Source: Megalonaias nervosa
Lineage: Eukaryota > Mollusca > Bivalvia > Unionida > Unionidae
Direction: 5' to 3'
DNA: 64,000 bases
NCBI GenBank assembly: GCA_016617855.1
Contig: JAECUM010094031.1
Location: 1 to 64,000, forward strand
In this document: positions 30,601 through 45,200 of the stretch, in pieces
How the letters are laid out: each line of letters starts with the position of its first letter
How positions within the stretch are numbered: position 1 is the stretch's first letter
Position numbers and translations under genes: made by a program
Notes under the pieces: model-generated
What the model saw: only the letters and a program-made list of their open reading frames with translations
The model's database searches: none
What the model was told of the DNA's origin: nothing

Positions 30601-33179
30601 CTGTTATGTCTGCATGTGCAGAGTTTCATTTTAAGGTATTCAAAATGTTACCATAATTGGCATTTGTTGCATTTGACCTTTGAGCTCATGGAACCCAAGG
30701 GAGAGAGCCATCAGTGATACCTCAGTTGTAGATAATTACCATGTGACCTTTTTGTGTACTAAATTTAGTGAATTTTCACAACAGACATGAGACCTCAGTA
30801 TCAGTGTTAAAGCAAATAGATAACAAGGAAGATTAAGTACCAAGTATGGAAGACAAAGACTGTGTGCAGAACCCATGACTGTATTCATAATACACAGTGT
30901 TTTCTTGTGACATAATGCTGATATCTGTGAGGTTTAGAGAGTTGTTCCAGAAGAACTAAGTCTGAATTCAGTGGTGGAGGGTTTGAGCCCATACTGCTGT
31001 AATGTTTTTTGTCCCAATGCTTGATTACAAGATTAAGTTCCAGGATCCACTAAAGCAACGTCATCAACAAGTCCACCTTGATTCTCATAGATCTTTCAGG
31101 GGAAAACATTCCACTTTTGATCTACTAGCTCAGTAAGGATGATGCATGTTTGTTTTGATGTTGTTTTTCACAGTAACACAGGTAGGTTATTTCTTGCCAA
31201 AGAAATTGGAGTAAAGTGCCTTGTCCAAGGACATCTTCCAGAGAGCAACATTCCAGTTTTGATCTGTTAGCCAGGCATGGTTGATGCAGGTGTGTGTTGG
31301 TGTTTTGCAGCACAGTGACAGTAATAGGTTATTTGGTGACAAAGGAGTTGGTGTAGCGTGCCTTGTCCAAGTACACACCACAGTAGCTGACCTGGACTGA
31401 TCTGATAATAAGATTTGAACCAGTGTCCTTTCAGTTGCAAGTCTGGCTTGCTAACTGCTAAGCCACCTGCAGCTCCTGGATGGTGCAAATAAAGGGGATT
31501 AAACACTGAATTATTGTTTTCTTTTTCTGTCTAAAACTTGGGCTACTTTTAAGCTAACAGATTTAGTTAGCCTAGGAATGATTGTAGGTTGTCTGAGCTA
31601 CATGTAGTTGGATTAAATAATTGTCATCTTTCATGGCCACAGGTAAAGAAAGTTAGAGTTTAAATGACTTAAAACAGGTCACTCATATCATTTATGTCAT
31701 ATACAAGCAGTTTTTGGGGCGACATTTCATATTAATGGGCTTGTACTGTATTGATATGATTTATCTGCAGATTTGCTAATAGTAATTGTTTCATTTTTCC
31801 AGGGTTCGATTACAAGACATGTAACATTATTATTGCGATGCAGCAACAGAGCCCTGACATTGCTCAGAGTGTTTACCAGGGCAGAGAAGAGGAGGAAATT
31901 GGAGCTGGAGATCAGGTTGCCACGAATTTTCTAAATAAATTATTATCTGACCTTAAAATCATTATTAAATATAGGCTGTACGCCAGTCTGTGCTATTGAG
32001 GTCTAACCTTTGTGCAGTTAGACTTTCAATACATTACTAAAGCATTGAGTTAGCTCTGTTGCCATGAATGTATGTTCTGTATTGGCATTGGCAATCACAA
32101 GAATTGCAATAGATGATTCAGATTTTCATATGGCTATTAATTCATGAAAACTTTATTTGGTGATTGAATATCTTGCTGACAGTTCTTTTGTCTGTTGACC
32201 ATTTTCATTTACACCTCACACTGTCAGTCATTTTCACAGCATAATCTGCTTTTCCCTCATTACAGTCAGAAAAACAACCTAAAAACACTGAGAGTACCAT
32301 CTCGTAGGTAAATAGTGGTGCTTTGATGCTTATCTAGAAATTGATATGCATAAGTTCATGGTTAGTTTACACCCCTAATTATAGGTAGAATGTCCTAGGC
32401 TTTGGGGAATAGCTTCTTGATCTTTTCTAATAATCTACATTTCGAAGAACAAGACAAATAGGTAAGCAGAAAATAAATGTTCATGATGTAGAAACCAACC
32501 CTTTTCATCAAAGGTATTGCACCTGAGAAAATTTTCTGTAATTATAAATTCAGTGACAAATAAGGCCAAGTCAGCTTATTGCTTGGTCCTGTTCCTGTTG
32601 TGCATCTGTCAACTACAGCTTGTTACCAATCTAAGAGTACTATTATTGATCTAATTTTGATCGAACTTCATAGTTTCTGTATTAAAATGGTATTAGAATG
32701 CCCCTCTAATATGTCTGTTTGATGGCCATTTGGAAAATCTTTATATTGCTGCTTCTCTTGAACAGATGATCATATCAGCATTGGGCTCTTGATAGCACTA
32801 TAGTAACATCTGGCTAGCTTTTGTATGAAATATGGCATTGAAATGGGGTTTTCATGCAATATTTCAATGGTTCTGAATGAAAATGGTGCAGATCCGACCA
32901 TCAGCTTATCTCCACTTTTGTGAAGGAATCAATTTTGGAGTTTAAATGTAGAATGGCAGATTCACTGTGACTAAAAGAAGAAAAATGATTTTTCCATAAG
33001 AACTTTACTTCCAGTCCAAATACATGTACCTTGACCAAAGTTTGTGGATGGCTTGCACTTAAGGTATGGAAGAAGTCTATTGAGCTTGGGGTCAAAGATC
33101 AGGGACATTATAACTCAAAAATAATTTTTTTTTTTTCTTCACAGTAAAATTTCTTCTAGAGTAATTTCCTTGACCAAAC

Positions 33180-33226
<47 letters not shown>

Positions 33227-36200
33227 TTTATATGGGCAACTCTGTCAGCATTCTCCTCTGAGGCCCTCATGATGGATAAATTGTTGTAAATAAAGAAAAT
33301 AGTAGAGTTTTGAATACATTGGATATAAAAGTGTGAAGAGTGCATGTTATGCATTAACAGAATACAATGAAATACATATATATCACTATACAGGTTATGC
33401 ACTGAAAACTGACTTTTAAAATAATTCTCACACAATTTTGTTTTGAACACATATAGATTTGTTCTTTTTGGGGTGTTCACTACACAGAATAGTACCCAAG
33501 AGTGAGCAAATGATATTTTAAAAGTATTTGTTTTGGGAAATGGTACTCTGCAATAATCATTTGTAATCAATCAATCTTTAGGTCCTTGGTATTGTTCTTC
33601 TGACTTAAAATGAAACAGCAAAAAACAGATGTCTTACACTTAAGGTAAGATAAATCCATAGATTTTGGGGCCTAACGGTCAGATGTCACAGCAGTGTTAA
33701 GTCAGATAAAAAAAATTATGCTTTCTACACAAAGAACTTAGTTTAAGACCACATATCTGGATCCAAGATCAAGTTCATTGAGACCAGATGGTCAATAATC
33801 TTTAGAGTCAACCATACCCTACTAGTGCCTATACAAAGGAGTATTAATCATGGGACAGGCATTTCATGTGTTGTTCACAAGACACGTCCTCCAGTTTAAA
33901 TTGATATATTTAGTTTTTAATCACCATTTATAATTTTGACAGTCGCTAGTTTGATTATTGGTATAAGGTGGTCTCGCCTGTTGAGCACTGTAGTATGATG
34001 AGATTTATTGAAGATTTTATTCTATAAATGCAGGGGTTGATGTTTGGTTATGCCACAGATGAGACTGAAGAGTTAATGCCCTTGACTGTGATTCTCTCAC
34101 ACAAACTAAATGCCAAGATGGCTGAACTTCGCAGAAGTGGGGAGTTGCCATGGGCCAGACCAGATTCTAAAACTCAGGTAAATACCATTCATTTACTTTG
34201 ATCAAAGCTGTAGTTGCACCTTAAATGTGAGTATATGTTTGCCTGCAAGAAATTTTTAAAAGATTGGTACAATTTGTTTGAAAAGAAAAGTTTTGTGCAC
34301 TTTCAAATAGATCTTGAATTGATGTCTTCTTGGTTTGGTAGCACATATTGGTTTATCATGGTGTGTGCATTTTTAGAGTTTTGGTTTTATTTTAGCTCTT
34401 TTTATTTTGGCATATTTGGAAGTGATTTGTTTACATGAGGACAATTTTAATACAGTGGTCCCCCTCTTATACAGCCACCTCTTCTGCACCGGGAAAGTGG
34501 CCTTATAAGACAGGTGGCCTTTCCAGAGGGGGACTAAATTTTTTGTGAGAAGTATATGTAATGTATGTAGTAAGAAAGCTACATTCTTCAAAGCATTTAG
34601 TATCTTTGTTTAAAAGTAACATTAATTAGTAAAATGTTCTTCTTGTTATAATAATTGACTGATTTCAACTGAATATGCATTAATAGTTCTTATTCTTGGT
34701 GTAAGCGTGATATGCTAGCCGGTGTTGTTGTCATGCACATTGCAAAACCATTCAAAAACATCATTTAAATCTTGGTACATACATAATTAATTCTCTTTTC
34801 ATTTGCTCCATTTTCCCACTGCTGCTGAATAACTTCCTTATCAGTTACGATGTTGTTTGTTCGAGTCTTTTAAACATGAAATTGTTTTATTTGAGTCATT
34901 TCTAACTAAAATTGTTCGGCAAGTCCCCCTCCCCACCTCACCCGATGTCATAGATTATCATAACCGACTTTTTTCTAAAATAATCGTCTCCGTTTATGTG
35001 ATGACATGTTAATGTTTGGTAATGATTTATTCAGATGTTACTAACTGTATGCAATTTAATTATGCAGACGAAACTTTTGTAGAGCAGACGAAATGCCTTC
35101 TTTGTAAAAGAAGCGATAAATGTGTTGTCACGTGTTTTTTCGGTCTTTGTCTGGTACCCTGTTTTATTCAAAGTTAATTTCTCTGCACAAAATCTGTTTT
35201 TAGCCTATGCTGACCCTGTTATGATCTTGACAATTACATCCGGTTATAATCATCAATGTTGCCAACTACAAGACTGATAAAACAATTTTTCTGCATTTAA
35301 ACAAAATGCCATGTGTTTTTAAAGGCAGAGATTTTGTCACGTGATTCATTAGTCGCAGTCTGGTACCCTATTGTTTTTACATTTCTTGACACTAAGTGAG
35401 AAGCTAAATCGGCTTCAATATGTACGCAGATTTGACCTGAACAATAGCACCTTGCGGCCATTAGGATTTGTAAACTTGACAATTATTGTCAATAGTAATG
35501 GTCACTAATTATGAAAGTGAACAAGCTTAGCATCTTGCTTAGGGAAGCCATAAAGGCTATCAAACCATTTTCCCGCAGACTTGTGTATTGTACATCAATA
35601 CTGCCACTTCTCAGCTGTTACTGCTGTTCAATAATTGTAATCTTAACAATTATTAGAGTGACTAAATCAGACATCTCATGATAACACAGCAGTAAGGCCA
35701 ATTGGATTACGTGTACTTACTTTTTTGTATGGATTAAAATTTGAGTCTTTCTCGGCTTTATGGAATAAATGTGGCTTTTCTTGAGGCGTAAATGATATAT
35801 TATTAACCTTAGTGGTACATGTACTTTAGTCAACACTTCTTTCAGTAACGAAAACCTGACATAGGGAAACAGAAATCGGATTACTTAACACACGTTATAG
35901 AATAAAATACTGGTTCTGGATACATATTAAAAAATAAAATGCAGCCACTTGTGAGGGGTAAATTTTATATTTTTGCACTAATATGCTGGCCACTGGTTGC
36001 ATTAGCGGGGTGGCCTTTCATGAGGGGTACTTTTGAACACAAGCTCGTTGGTGCCGACGGATTCTGGCCATAAGGAACGGGTGGCCGCTGGTCGGGGGGC
36101 CGTTCAAGAGGGGGACCACTGTATTGAGATTTTCTTTTATTGTCCACTAAGAAGGCCAAAATAAACCCATCGCTAATAATACCCAATACATGGCATCCTT

Positions 36201-39200
36201 TTAGATAAATTGTTTAAGTTGATATTTATGCAAACAGATATATGGCATAGCTATATATGAGCAGATAATCTGTATTTATTCAAACAAATATATGGCATGT
36301 CTCTAGATAAGAAGTATATCTGTGTATTTATTCAAATGAATATGTCATAGCTCTAGATAAGAAGTTTGTGTATTTTTGCAAATAGATACATGGCATAGCT
36401 TTAGATAAGCAGTCTATCTGTTTTATTGTAAACAGATACATGACAAAGCTCTGGATGAAAAGGATATTTTTTTTACGCAAATAGATACATGACAAAACAC
36501 TAGATTAGAAGGGTATATTTATTTAGGCAAACAGATACATGACAAAACTCTAGATAAGAAGGGTATATTTATTTAGGCAAACAGATACATGACAAAATTC
36601 TAGATAAGATGGGTATATTTATTTATGTTATGCCCATATTTCCTGTGAAAATTGCACAAAACTATGCTCAGCAGTTTAAGTTATTTATTTTAAAGGCATA
36701 GTCTTTCTCAGCAAAGGCGTTGTATGCTGGAGTTCCATCCATCAGTTAATCTAATCCAGTCTATCACTGAAGTGCTTGATATTGCATTGATTCACCAAAT
36801 CTAAGAAATGGAACATCTCTTGGTTTTTCTTCTGTTACGTATATGTAATTAAATTACTTGTGTGTTAGTTTTAAATTTCTTTTTGTTTTATTTTTGTTTC
36901 ATTACATTTTATTGTAATGATAATTTTTTTACTGGATTTGACATTTTTCCCAGTAAATTCAGTTCAGTTCTTTTAGCCTGATTAGAAAGCAAAAATATTG
37001 CTTCATTGTATTTTTACCTGGCCTTGGTTCAAAGTTTGGTAAACGCAGAGTGAAAATCATTGGTTGTAATTAAGGTCATGTTTGGCCTACATGTTAGTCT
37101 GAATAAACATTTTATTTTTAAATTCATTTCCAGTGTGGGAATCAGATTCTTAGTTAAGGCTATATTAGCCTATGTGCTAATTGACATATTTTTTTTACTG
37201 CGCTGTTCGAAGTTAGTGACCACGTGACCCATCACGCGGGTCTGAAATTGCGTTCTTAGTTTGGTTAATACTGAGATTTCAGTGTTTCTGAGTCAGTTGT
37301 AAATAATACCTTGAGGCTGAAAGGTATTCCTGTTGTTGCCATCTGAATTGAGTTTTTATTTAAAATAATTTATTTTCCTGGAGACTTCACTTGTATTCGT
37401 CGAAATTCTTGGACAAAGACATTTACTAGAAATTATTCGGAATTCTAAAGACGGAATTATATTCTTAGGGACTCAACAAGGAACTGTTGACACATCAGCA
37501 CAAAACTGGTTATAGAGGATGTCATCGCCTTCCATCTTGGAACTTCGAGATTCGAACTTGGATTCAATTAGAACTTTTTAGTGATAGGACTTGTATTTTA
37601 AATTCTGGAATTAATTTTTGGATTATATTCACAAACCTTAAGTCCTTTTTCATATTTTTACCTTGTTTTCCAGGGAAATAAATTATTTCATTAAATTTAC
37701 AAAGCTTGTTGGCATTCACTCTTTTCTTTGTTACTTTGTATGAGCCTAGTCACATAACACTACCAAAATCCACTTTGGAATATTTTGATAGTGATACATT
37801 GCAAAATGGAGGATCTCATCAGAAAATGGCAGAGAACTCAGTCACATGCTGACAATTTTAGGGAAAATAGGGTAATATCATTGCATTAGGACACCTTTAT
37901 GGAATTATCCACATGTTGGGTAAGAATAAGTCGTGGCAATTCAGAATGTGTGATGTGTACATGATGTAATTTGGTCACCAAGGTCCACTTACATACAGTT
38001 GTAACTACTGCGGTATTTCCAGGAAGTTTTTCCAGTCATTGGTGGAATGACATGAACATGTTTCAATTGCAGATCCAAGTGTCTGTGTGACTGTGAGTGT
38101 GGACATTATTATTGATCTTGTAAAAGCTATGCCAGTCTGGAGTTACGGTAAGCTGTGAACAAGCAAACTTACGCAGTTAAGTTAAAGATAGTCTTACTGA
38201 ATAATTAAGGTTAGAGGTTACTCTGGGGTCAAAATATAAGAAATTCGGGCTACTGCAGTCTGAAATTAAACTTATTTTGGTATGGTCGCCATTAGGCAGA
38301 AAATATCTTATAATGAAACTCGATTGTGTAGAAGTTATGTCAGACCCAAGTCATGAGAACAAAGTCAAGTGTAATGTTGCAGGTGTAATTTTTCAGTGAA
38401 ATGCAAATGAACAACCCACTGAGAATATGAAATATATTTTCCCAGCATGACTTATGACTTGCTTTAGAATACAGACAGATCTTTTCATCTTCATATATTT
38501 TACTACAGATAACAGTTCAGTACAAGTATGACAATGGTGCATGTGTACCACTCCGTGTTCACACGATCGTGATATCAATCCAGCATGATGAGCATGTCAC
38601 ATTAAAGCAGCTTCGCCAGGACTTGATGGAGAAGGTCATCAAAGTGGTGGTACCAAGTAAATATCTGGATGACAAGACCATTTATCACCTGCAGCCATCG
38701 GGGAAATTCATCATTGGAGGACCACAGGTAGGAATCTTAGGAACAGTGAAAGAACACATTTGTCTAGTAAGAATTAGCAAATTGTGTGACACAGGTGCTA
38801 CATTTCTATAGTAGCAGAATCAAAATTATGATTCTGTGTTGAAGTCTTACTTCAATCAGGCTAAAAGCCAAGTTTGCTTATGATATGGTCCTTTGTCCAT
38901 CGTGCATTGTCTGTTGTGTGTCCATCCATCAACATCATCTGTTTTAAACTTCTAAGAAATGACAGGATTAAATTGACCAAATTTGACAGAGTGTCCTGGC
39001 TTGAATGGTTTTCACATTTGATACCAATCTGTTTTTAGATATGGCTGCAATTACTCAAAATAGAAAGAGAAAAATAAACAACCTTTAAATAACTGCTTCT
39101 CAAAGACCCCTCAGCAGAATTTGGCCAAATTTGTCTGAAAGAATTCTGGTATAAAGGGCTTTCAATTTTGTACAAAATGATATTCATCAGCCATCAAATA

Positions 39201-42200
39201 TGGTCACCATTTCTAAAAATAGATAAATGTTTAAATGACTTTTTTTAAAAAAATAACTACTTAACATAATTAAAAACATTTGTTAAAAAACATCATCGTT
39301 GTCAATCAATATTTACTAGTTTAAACCTTTTCTCAAAATCAACTGATCTGAATTGACAATTTGACAAAGCACATCCTAATGTAAAGGGCTTTGAACTTTT
39401 TTAAAAATTATGCCAGTCCAATCTATTGTCAGATACAGCTACACTTACTCAAAATAGAAAAAAATCTTTTTAAAAACTCTTACCAAAAAACACTTTACAG
39501 AATTTGACAGGGGCTTTCAGTTTTATACGAATAATGTTTATCTGCCATCAAATATGGCCACTGGTACAAAAACAAAAACTACATTTAAACAACTTCTTTC
39601 TAGAAATCACACAACATAATTTGACCAAATTCTTCAGAATACAATCTGGCATAAAGGCGTATAAGATTTTACAAGTTACACCTATCCACTCTCAGATATA
39701 CCTGTCATTACAATGAATAGAAATCCTTTAAATAATTTTCAAAACCCTCTGGACAGAATTTTACCAGTTTTGGCAGAAGGCAGCCTGGCATGCAAGCTTT
39801 CACATTTTACAAATGATGTTGATCAGCCATCTGATATGGTTATCATTACTAAAGTGAGAAAAACCTTGAATCAGCTTCATTTCAAAAACCTCTCAGCAGA
39901 ATGTAACCAAATATGATAGCACTGAGTTAAGAATAACCTTCAGATTTGTACAAATGATTCTGACCTACCATCAGTTATGTCTATTTTTGCAATGTTCATA
40001 GAAGTTCTCAAAACCATTCAGCAGAAGCTGACTAAATTTGATTGCATTCTTGCAGAAAGTTTGCAAATTTGTATGATTCACGCTGATCTGTCATCCAATA
40101 TGCCTGTAGTTTCTAAAAATAGCTAAACCTTTAATCCACTTTTTTCCCCAAAAAACTAAATTGAATTTGACCAAACTTGACAGAGTACTCGGGCAAGTCG
40201 GGCTTTCGGTTTATTCAAATGACATTGATCAGATATGGCCATCATTACTAAAAACAGAAAAACCTTTTAATGACTGCTTCTCAAAAACTGCTCAAGAGAA
40301 TTTGACCAAATTATATAGAAAGCATTATGGCTTAAAGGGTTTTAAAGTTTGTAACAAATTATACCAATCAACTATCAAACACAGTCATCAACCACAAAAT
40401 TTTAATGAAAGTGACAGAAGCATCGTGGTTTGAAGGGCATTCAGATTTATATAGAAGATGCAGATCTACTATGAAATCTTGGGCCACCATTACATAAAAT
40501 TAAAGAAAACAACTTGTCTAAAACCACTATGACCCATTTTTAACACTTCAGTGATTTTGGTTAACTTTTGTATTTAAGTTTAGTTTTCAAAAGCTCTGTT
40601 CATTGCTGGAATCATCAAACTAGATGAGTCAGAATATATCTCTATTAGTATCACACTCTTAAAACAAAAGGTCAGTGATCTACATTTCACATTTTACTGG
40701 CTTGGGTTAAGTCTTTGCCATAGCTGATGACGGGGTTTTTTTGCATTGGTAAGTGGATGCATTTTATTGAATACTTCACCCTTATCACAAAGTAGGCCAC
40801 TGTGACCCATATTTCACTATGACTGAAAAAAGATAAGTGGTTACTGCACAATACATAAGACTCTCTACCATCGAAAGTTACCAAACTTTGTGGCTGGCTT
40901 GTACTTGAGATAAGTCAGAACCCTATCATTTTCAGGCTCAGATGGTCAAAGTCACTGTGACTGGAACAATAAAAATGGTACCTGCACAATAACATTACCT
41001 GTCCCAAACCTATGTCAAAGTTGCTGTGACTAAAAGAAGAAATATGGTTTCTGTACAAAAATATCAGCTATCTACACAGAGAAGTTTACATATATGTTTA
41101 TGGTGCTCTTGTTTGCCTCCTGTATACATGCTGTTATGCTTGAATCATGAAACTTTGTGTGGGGATGCATCTTCATATAACAAGTAACTGTAGCCCATTG
41201 TTCATGCTTCACTGCCTTGGGCTCAATTTTATGTTTTAACTGTTAATATTAGAATCATTAAACTAGATATCTGTATTTAGCTCATGACAACAGTTTTTTG
41301 TGTACATAATAGAATTTATAGAATCTTGAAACTTGGTGAGGGGATGCATCTTGATGAGTAATACATTCATATTGCCAAAAGTAGTCTCTGACCTATATTT
41401 TTCATGCTTCATTGCCTTTGTTGAAATTTGCATTTAAGGTATATCTCTTGTGTGCTGTATACGTTAGAATGATGAAATGTGATAAGTGGATGCATATCAT
41501 TTAGTACTAGGTCCTTATAAAGATGATCACTGTGACTTACATTTTATGATGTACTAACATGGGTTAAGTCTTGACCACATTGTTTTTGTCCAGGCTAAAA
41601 ACTGCCCTTTATGATCATTACAGTTTGTAATTAGGAATAAATATGTTGCTCAGTTGTAAACTTTCCATGTTAAAAACTGTACATTGTGTACTATGATATG
41701 TTACCTTCATTGGATTAACTGTATTGTATATGTGAAGGAGTATAGAAATTAGACAAGTGGACTATATACATTTCATGTTGAGGCCCATCTGCATTTGCTA
41801 ATCAAGATAATTACTGATGCATGAATTATGCTTCTATTTGTGGTGATGTTGGCTGTCAATATAAGGTTACTTGATGTCTTTAATTTTCACCCAGTAAAAT
41901 CTTACTTCTGGGGTAGGAGAGTGACAATAGCTCCTGAAGATTTTAAGTAAAATAATTTAAAGCAAAAAATGAAAAATATTATTTTTGTTTTTGCAACTCA
42001 TTATAGTACCTTCTTTTTTAATACAGTGCCCGAAAATTTTGCTTTTGACTCCCTGGTCCAGGACCAGTAGGACCCTAAATTACACAGGTCCACATTAACC
42101 AAAGACTTGTTCAAACTCAGTCTGACATGCAGATATTTACTACAGTACATTAACATAATGAAAGGCAGGAAAAATAAGAAAATTAATGCAAACTCAAAAT

Positions 42201-45200
42201 TCAGACAACTACTACTTTATTGCTTATTTATCATAAAAATATGTACAAACCGTAACATTTTAAAATTTTCAAACCACATGATCATGCATTCTTTTTGAAT
42301 CTCATTGCTGTAGTTAACTTAAACTAAAAGCCTAATTGTTCTCAAAATAAAAGATATTAAATGCTCACCCACCCCCAACCCCCAATATAAAACACATTTG
42401 CCATTCAAAACTTGTTCAGTGAAACAGATGGGAAACACCCATAAAGTCAATCTGTTTGCAGTCAGCAGCCCCAAAAGTAACAGTTCACTTGGCAGAGAGA
42501 GTTTCCTCTGAGATTTCACATGCCATTGGAGATATTTTAACATTTTTGTTGTCAAAATGTCAGAAGTGGGGTGGAAAGATCAGGAAAACTCGGACTGCTT
42601 GACAGTTTGCTTAGCATCAGGTGAACTTCGTCTTGGCCCTAAGTGTGTATGTGTCAGATGTCATGCATTCACAGAAAAAAAGGCAGACAGTGGGCAGTGG
42701 TCTCATCAGAACAGATAATCAGCTAGTTCTAGTGCCTGAGACATGGTGAATAACTCTGTGTGCATTCAGTTTTATAAATGCTCAGGGAATCAGGGGCCTT
42801 TTCAAATTGAGAGAGATACATTTATTTACTATCAATAACCTGGTCTGGTGCAAGTAATATGCTTTTTGTTTCTCATGCTATCAATAGCCCAAATATAAAA
42901 TTGGATGTGCCTTTGAATAAGGCACTCAAACAGTTGGCTGACTCTGGGTATGCCATACATGCTGAACAAAATATAAATGACCTCTTTTCATTGTGTTCAA
43001 CCCATGGCAGACCCATTTTCTGGTGATCCTGGGAAGTCTGATAACATTTTTTTTTCATAATTTTCATCCTTTCTGAACTTTGGATATTTAAAGCCTAGCA
43101 GTGCAATATGTCTTGTAAGAGATCAATTTCCTGTGGTTGATTATGGCACTCTGCCGTACTTAAACATACTCATAGAATTTAGAACATACAGTAATCCAAT
43201 ACTATTGAAACTTAGTTTTAGCTATGGTTGAAAGCAGACAAATGTTTGATTGACGAAGATAATGGTTAGACTGGTGATTAGTAGATTGCATGTTAATGGG
43301 CAGATTTCCTGTCAAATTTACACCATTAGTCTCTCACTATTGATCAACTTCCGCTTGTATCACTTTAATTGCTCTTTTCAGATATTATAAGGATTAAAAA
43401 GCACATTTTCCTCAATTTATATTAACAAATAAAAATTATTGAAGGTCGGATGTTCAAGTGCTGCTTACTTTCAAGTGCTGCTTACATATGACTGGCCAAT
43501 TGGTAAAAAATCGGTCCTGAACCTCAGACCATCATAATTTTTAGGCCCAGTTATATCATAGATATAACGTTCTTTCTAAATTTATTTTCTGCACAATAAT
43601 TATGGAAGGCTACTGGAGACTATCAAAAGTTTCACTTACGGGAGCTATGTAATTGTTGATTGGTTTCTTAACCCAGATATTTTGATGAAACTTTACCCTG
43701 GTCCATATCTTGTCATGCAACAGTCAAGTCTCAGGCAATATAGGTCAAGGATAATAGGAAAAGGTCACAAGACAGGATGTATCATGTGCAATTTATGGTA
43801 CTTTTGTTACTGTATATTTTCTTTTTCCTTGTCAGATTATAACATTTGAAACACTGAAGATATTTTAATGAAACTTTCCCATTTATGTATCATGACTTGA
43901 AAGTGTCAGATGTAACTCTGACTTGTATCCTTGTCTAGAGTGTAACTTGATAAACAGTTATTTGTAGTGACTAGAATGTGACTTGAATACTAATGCCATG
44001 TCCCGGACCAAGGTCATGGCAAAAGAAAATGTAAACACGTGATCAATATCGATGTACAGTTGTAACAGTTTAATCAACAAAGATTTTTTTGCTTTAATCT
44101 TTTATACATCCTTACTTAAAAGCGTCTCACATATTCAGCCATACTCTTCCTCAGGGTCAAGGTCACAAGAAGGAATAATGTAAGGCAGTGACCTCCTTAC
44201 TTATCCAGGCTGTCACTTTTTAACCTTGACAGATATATGGATGAAACTTAACCAGGTCCAGATCTTGACACTCATTAATCAAGTCCCTAGCTCAGAGGTC
44301 AAGGTTTTTAGTAGAGTAAAGTCACAAGACCAGGCATATCATGTGCCATTTGTGCTTCTCTTGTTTACAGTACATTAGCAGCTGGAAGGCCTTGGAAGAT
44401 CTTAATGTTTTCTTTTCTTTTGCAACTCAAGAGTGATGCAGGATTGACAGGAAGAAAAATCATTGTAGACACCTATGGTGGGTGGGGTTCACATGGCGGG
44501 GGAGCATTCTCAGGAAAAGACTTCTCTAAGGTGGATCGATCAGCAGGATATGCAACTAGATGGGTAGCCAAGTCTCTTGTCCATGCTGGACTTTGTAGAA
44601 GAGTTCTAGTACAGGTAAATTCAGACTTCTACAAGACTTGACAGATTATCAAGTTTCTATTGTTGATGCTAGAAAGTCTGTTCGATAGATTACTCAAAAG
44701 ATTTGAATTTTTTTCTTTTTTCTGGATATTGATGAAATAAGGAGATCTTTGGAAAGTGACCATTTATGACGATTACATTTAAAAAAATTGCCTGAATCAT
44801 GATTATGACCCATTCTCAGAAGCATTTCATGTTATTTTTAGAATAAATATTTTTCTGTGAAAAATATTGCTGTGTAATTAGCAATATATTTTTGGAAAAT
44901 TCAAATAGAGGGAGAAAGAAACTGAAGTTGTAATTTGATATGTGTTTATGTAGTGAAAACAACATAAGTCCCTAAGGAAGCTGCTTTAAGTTAGACAAAT
45001 TGAGCACTTAAGGTTTAATAATTCGCTTATATCAAGCAATGAGATTGGACATTGGTCTGTTGGAATTTCACATTTTAACAGTTAATTTAAATCTGTGGCA
45101 GACTGCTGGGAGCTATTTGAATTAACAATTATGGTATTTGCTTTTGAATTCAGAAGTAAGAAGGATGTTTACTCATGTCAGAATTACATTTATTGCATGA

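Noticed and set aside
33139..33570. 143-codon minus frame with poly-leucine
   Set aside because: The Leu tract is the antisense of the AAT microsatellite; the rest is intron 3.
36215..36640. Regular ~63-bp repeat resembling a CRISPR array
   Set aside because: Units are contiguous tandem repeats without unique spacers, in an animal intron.
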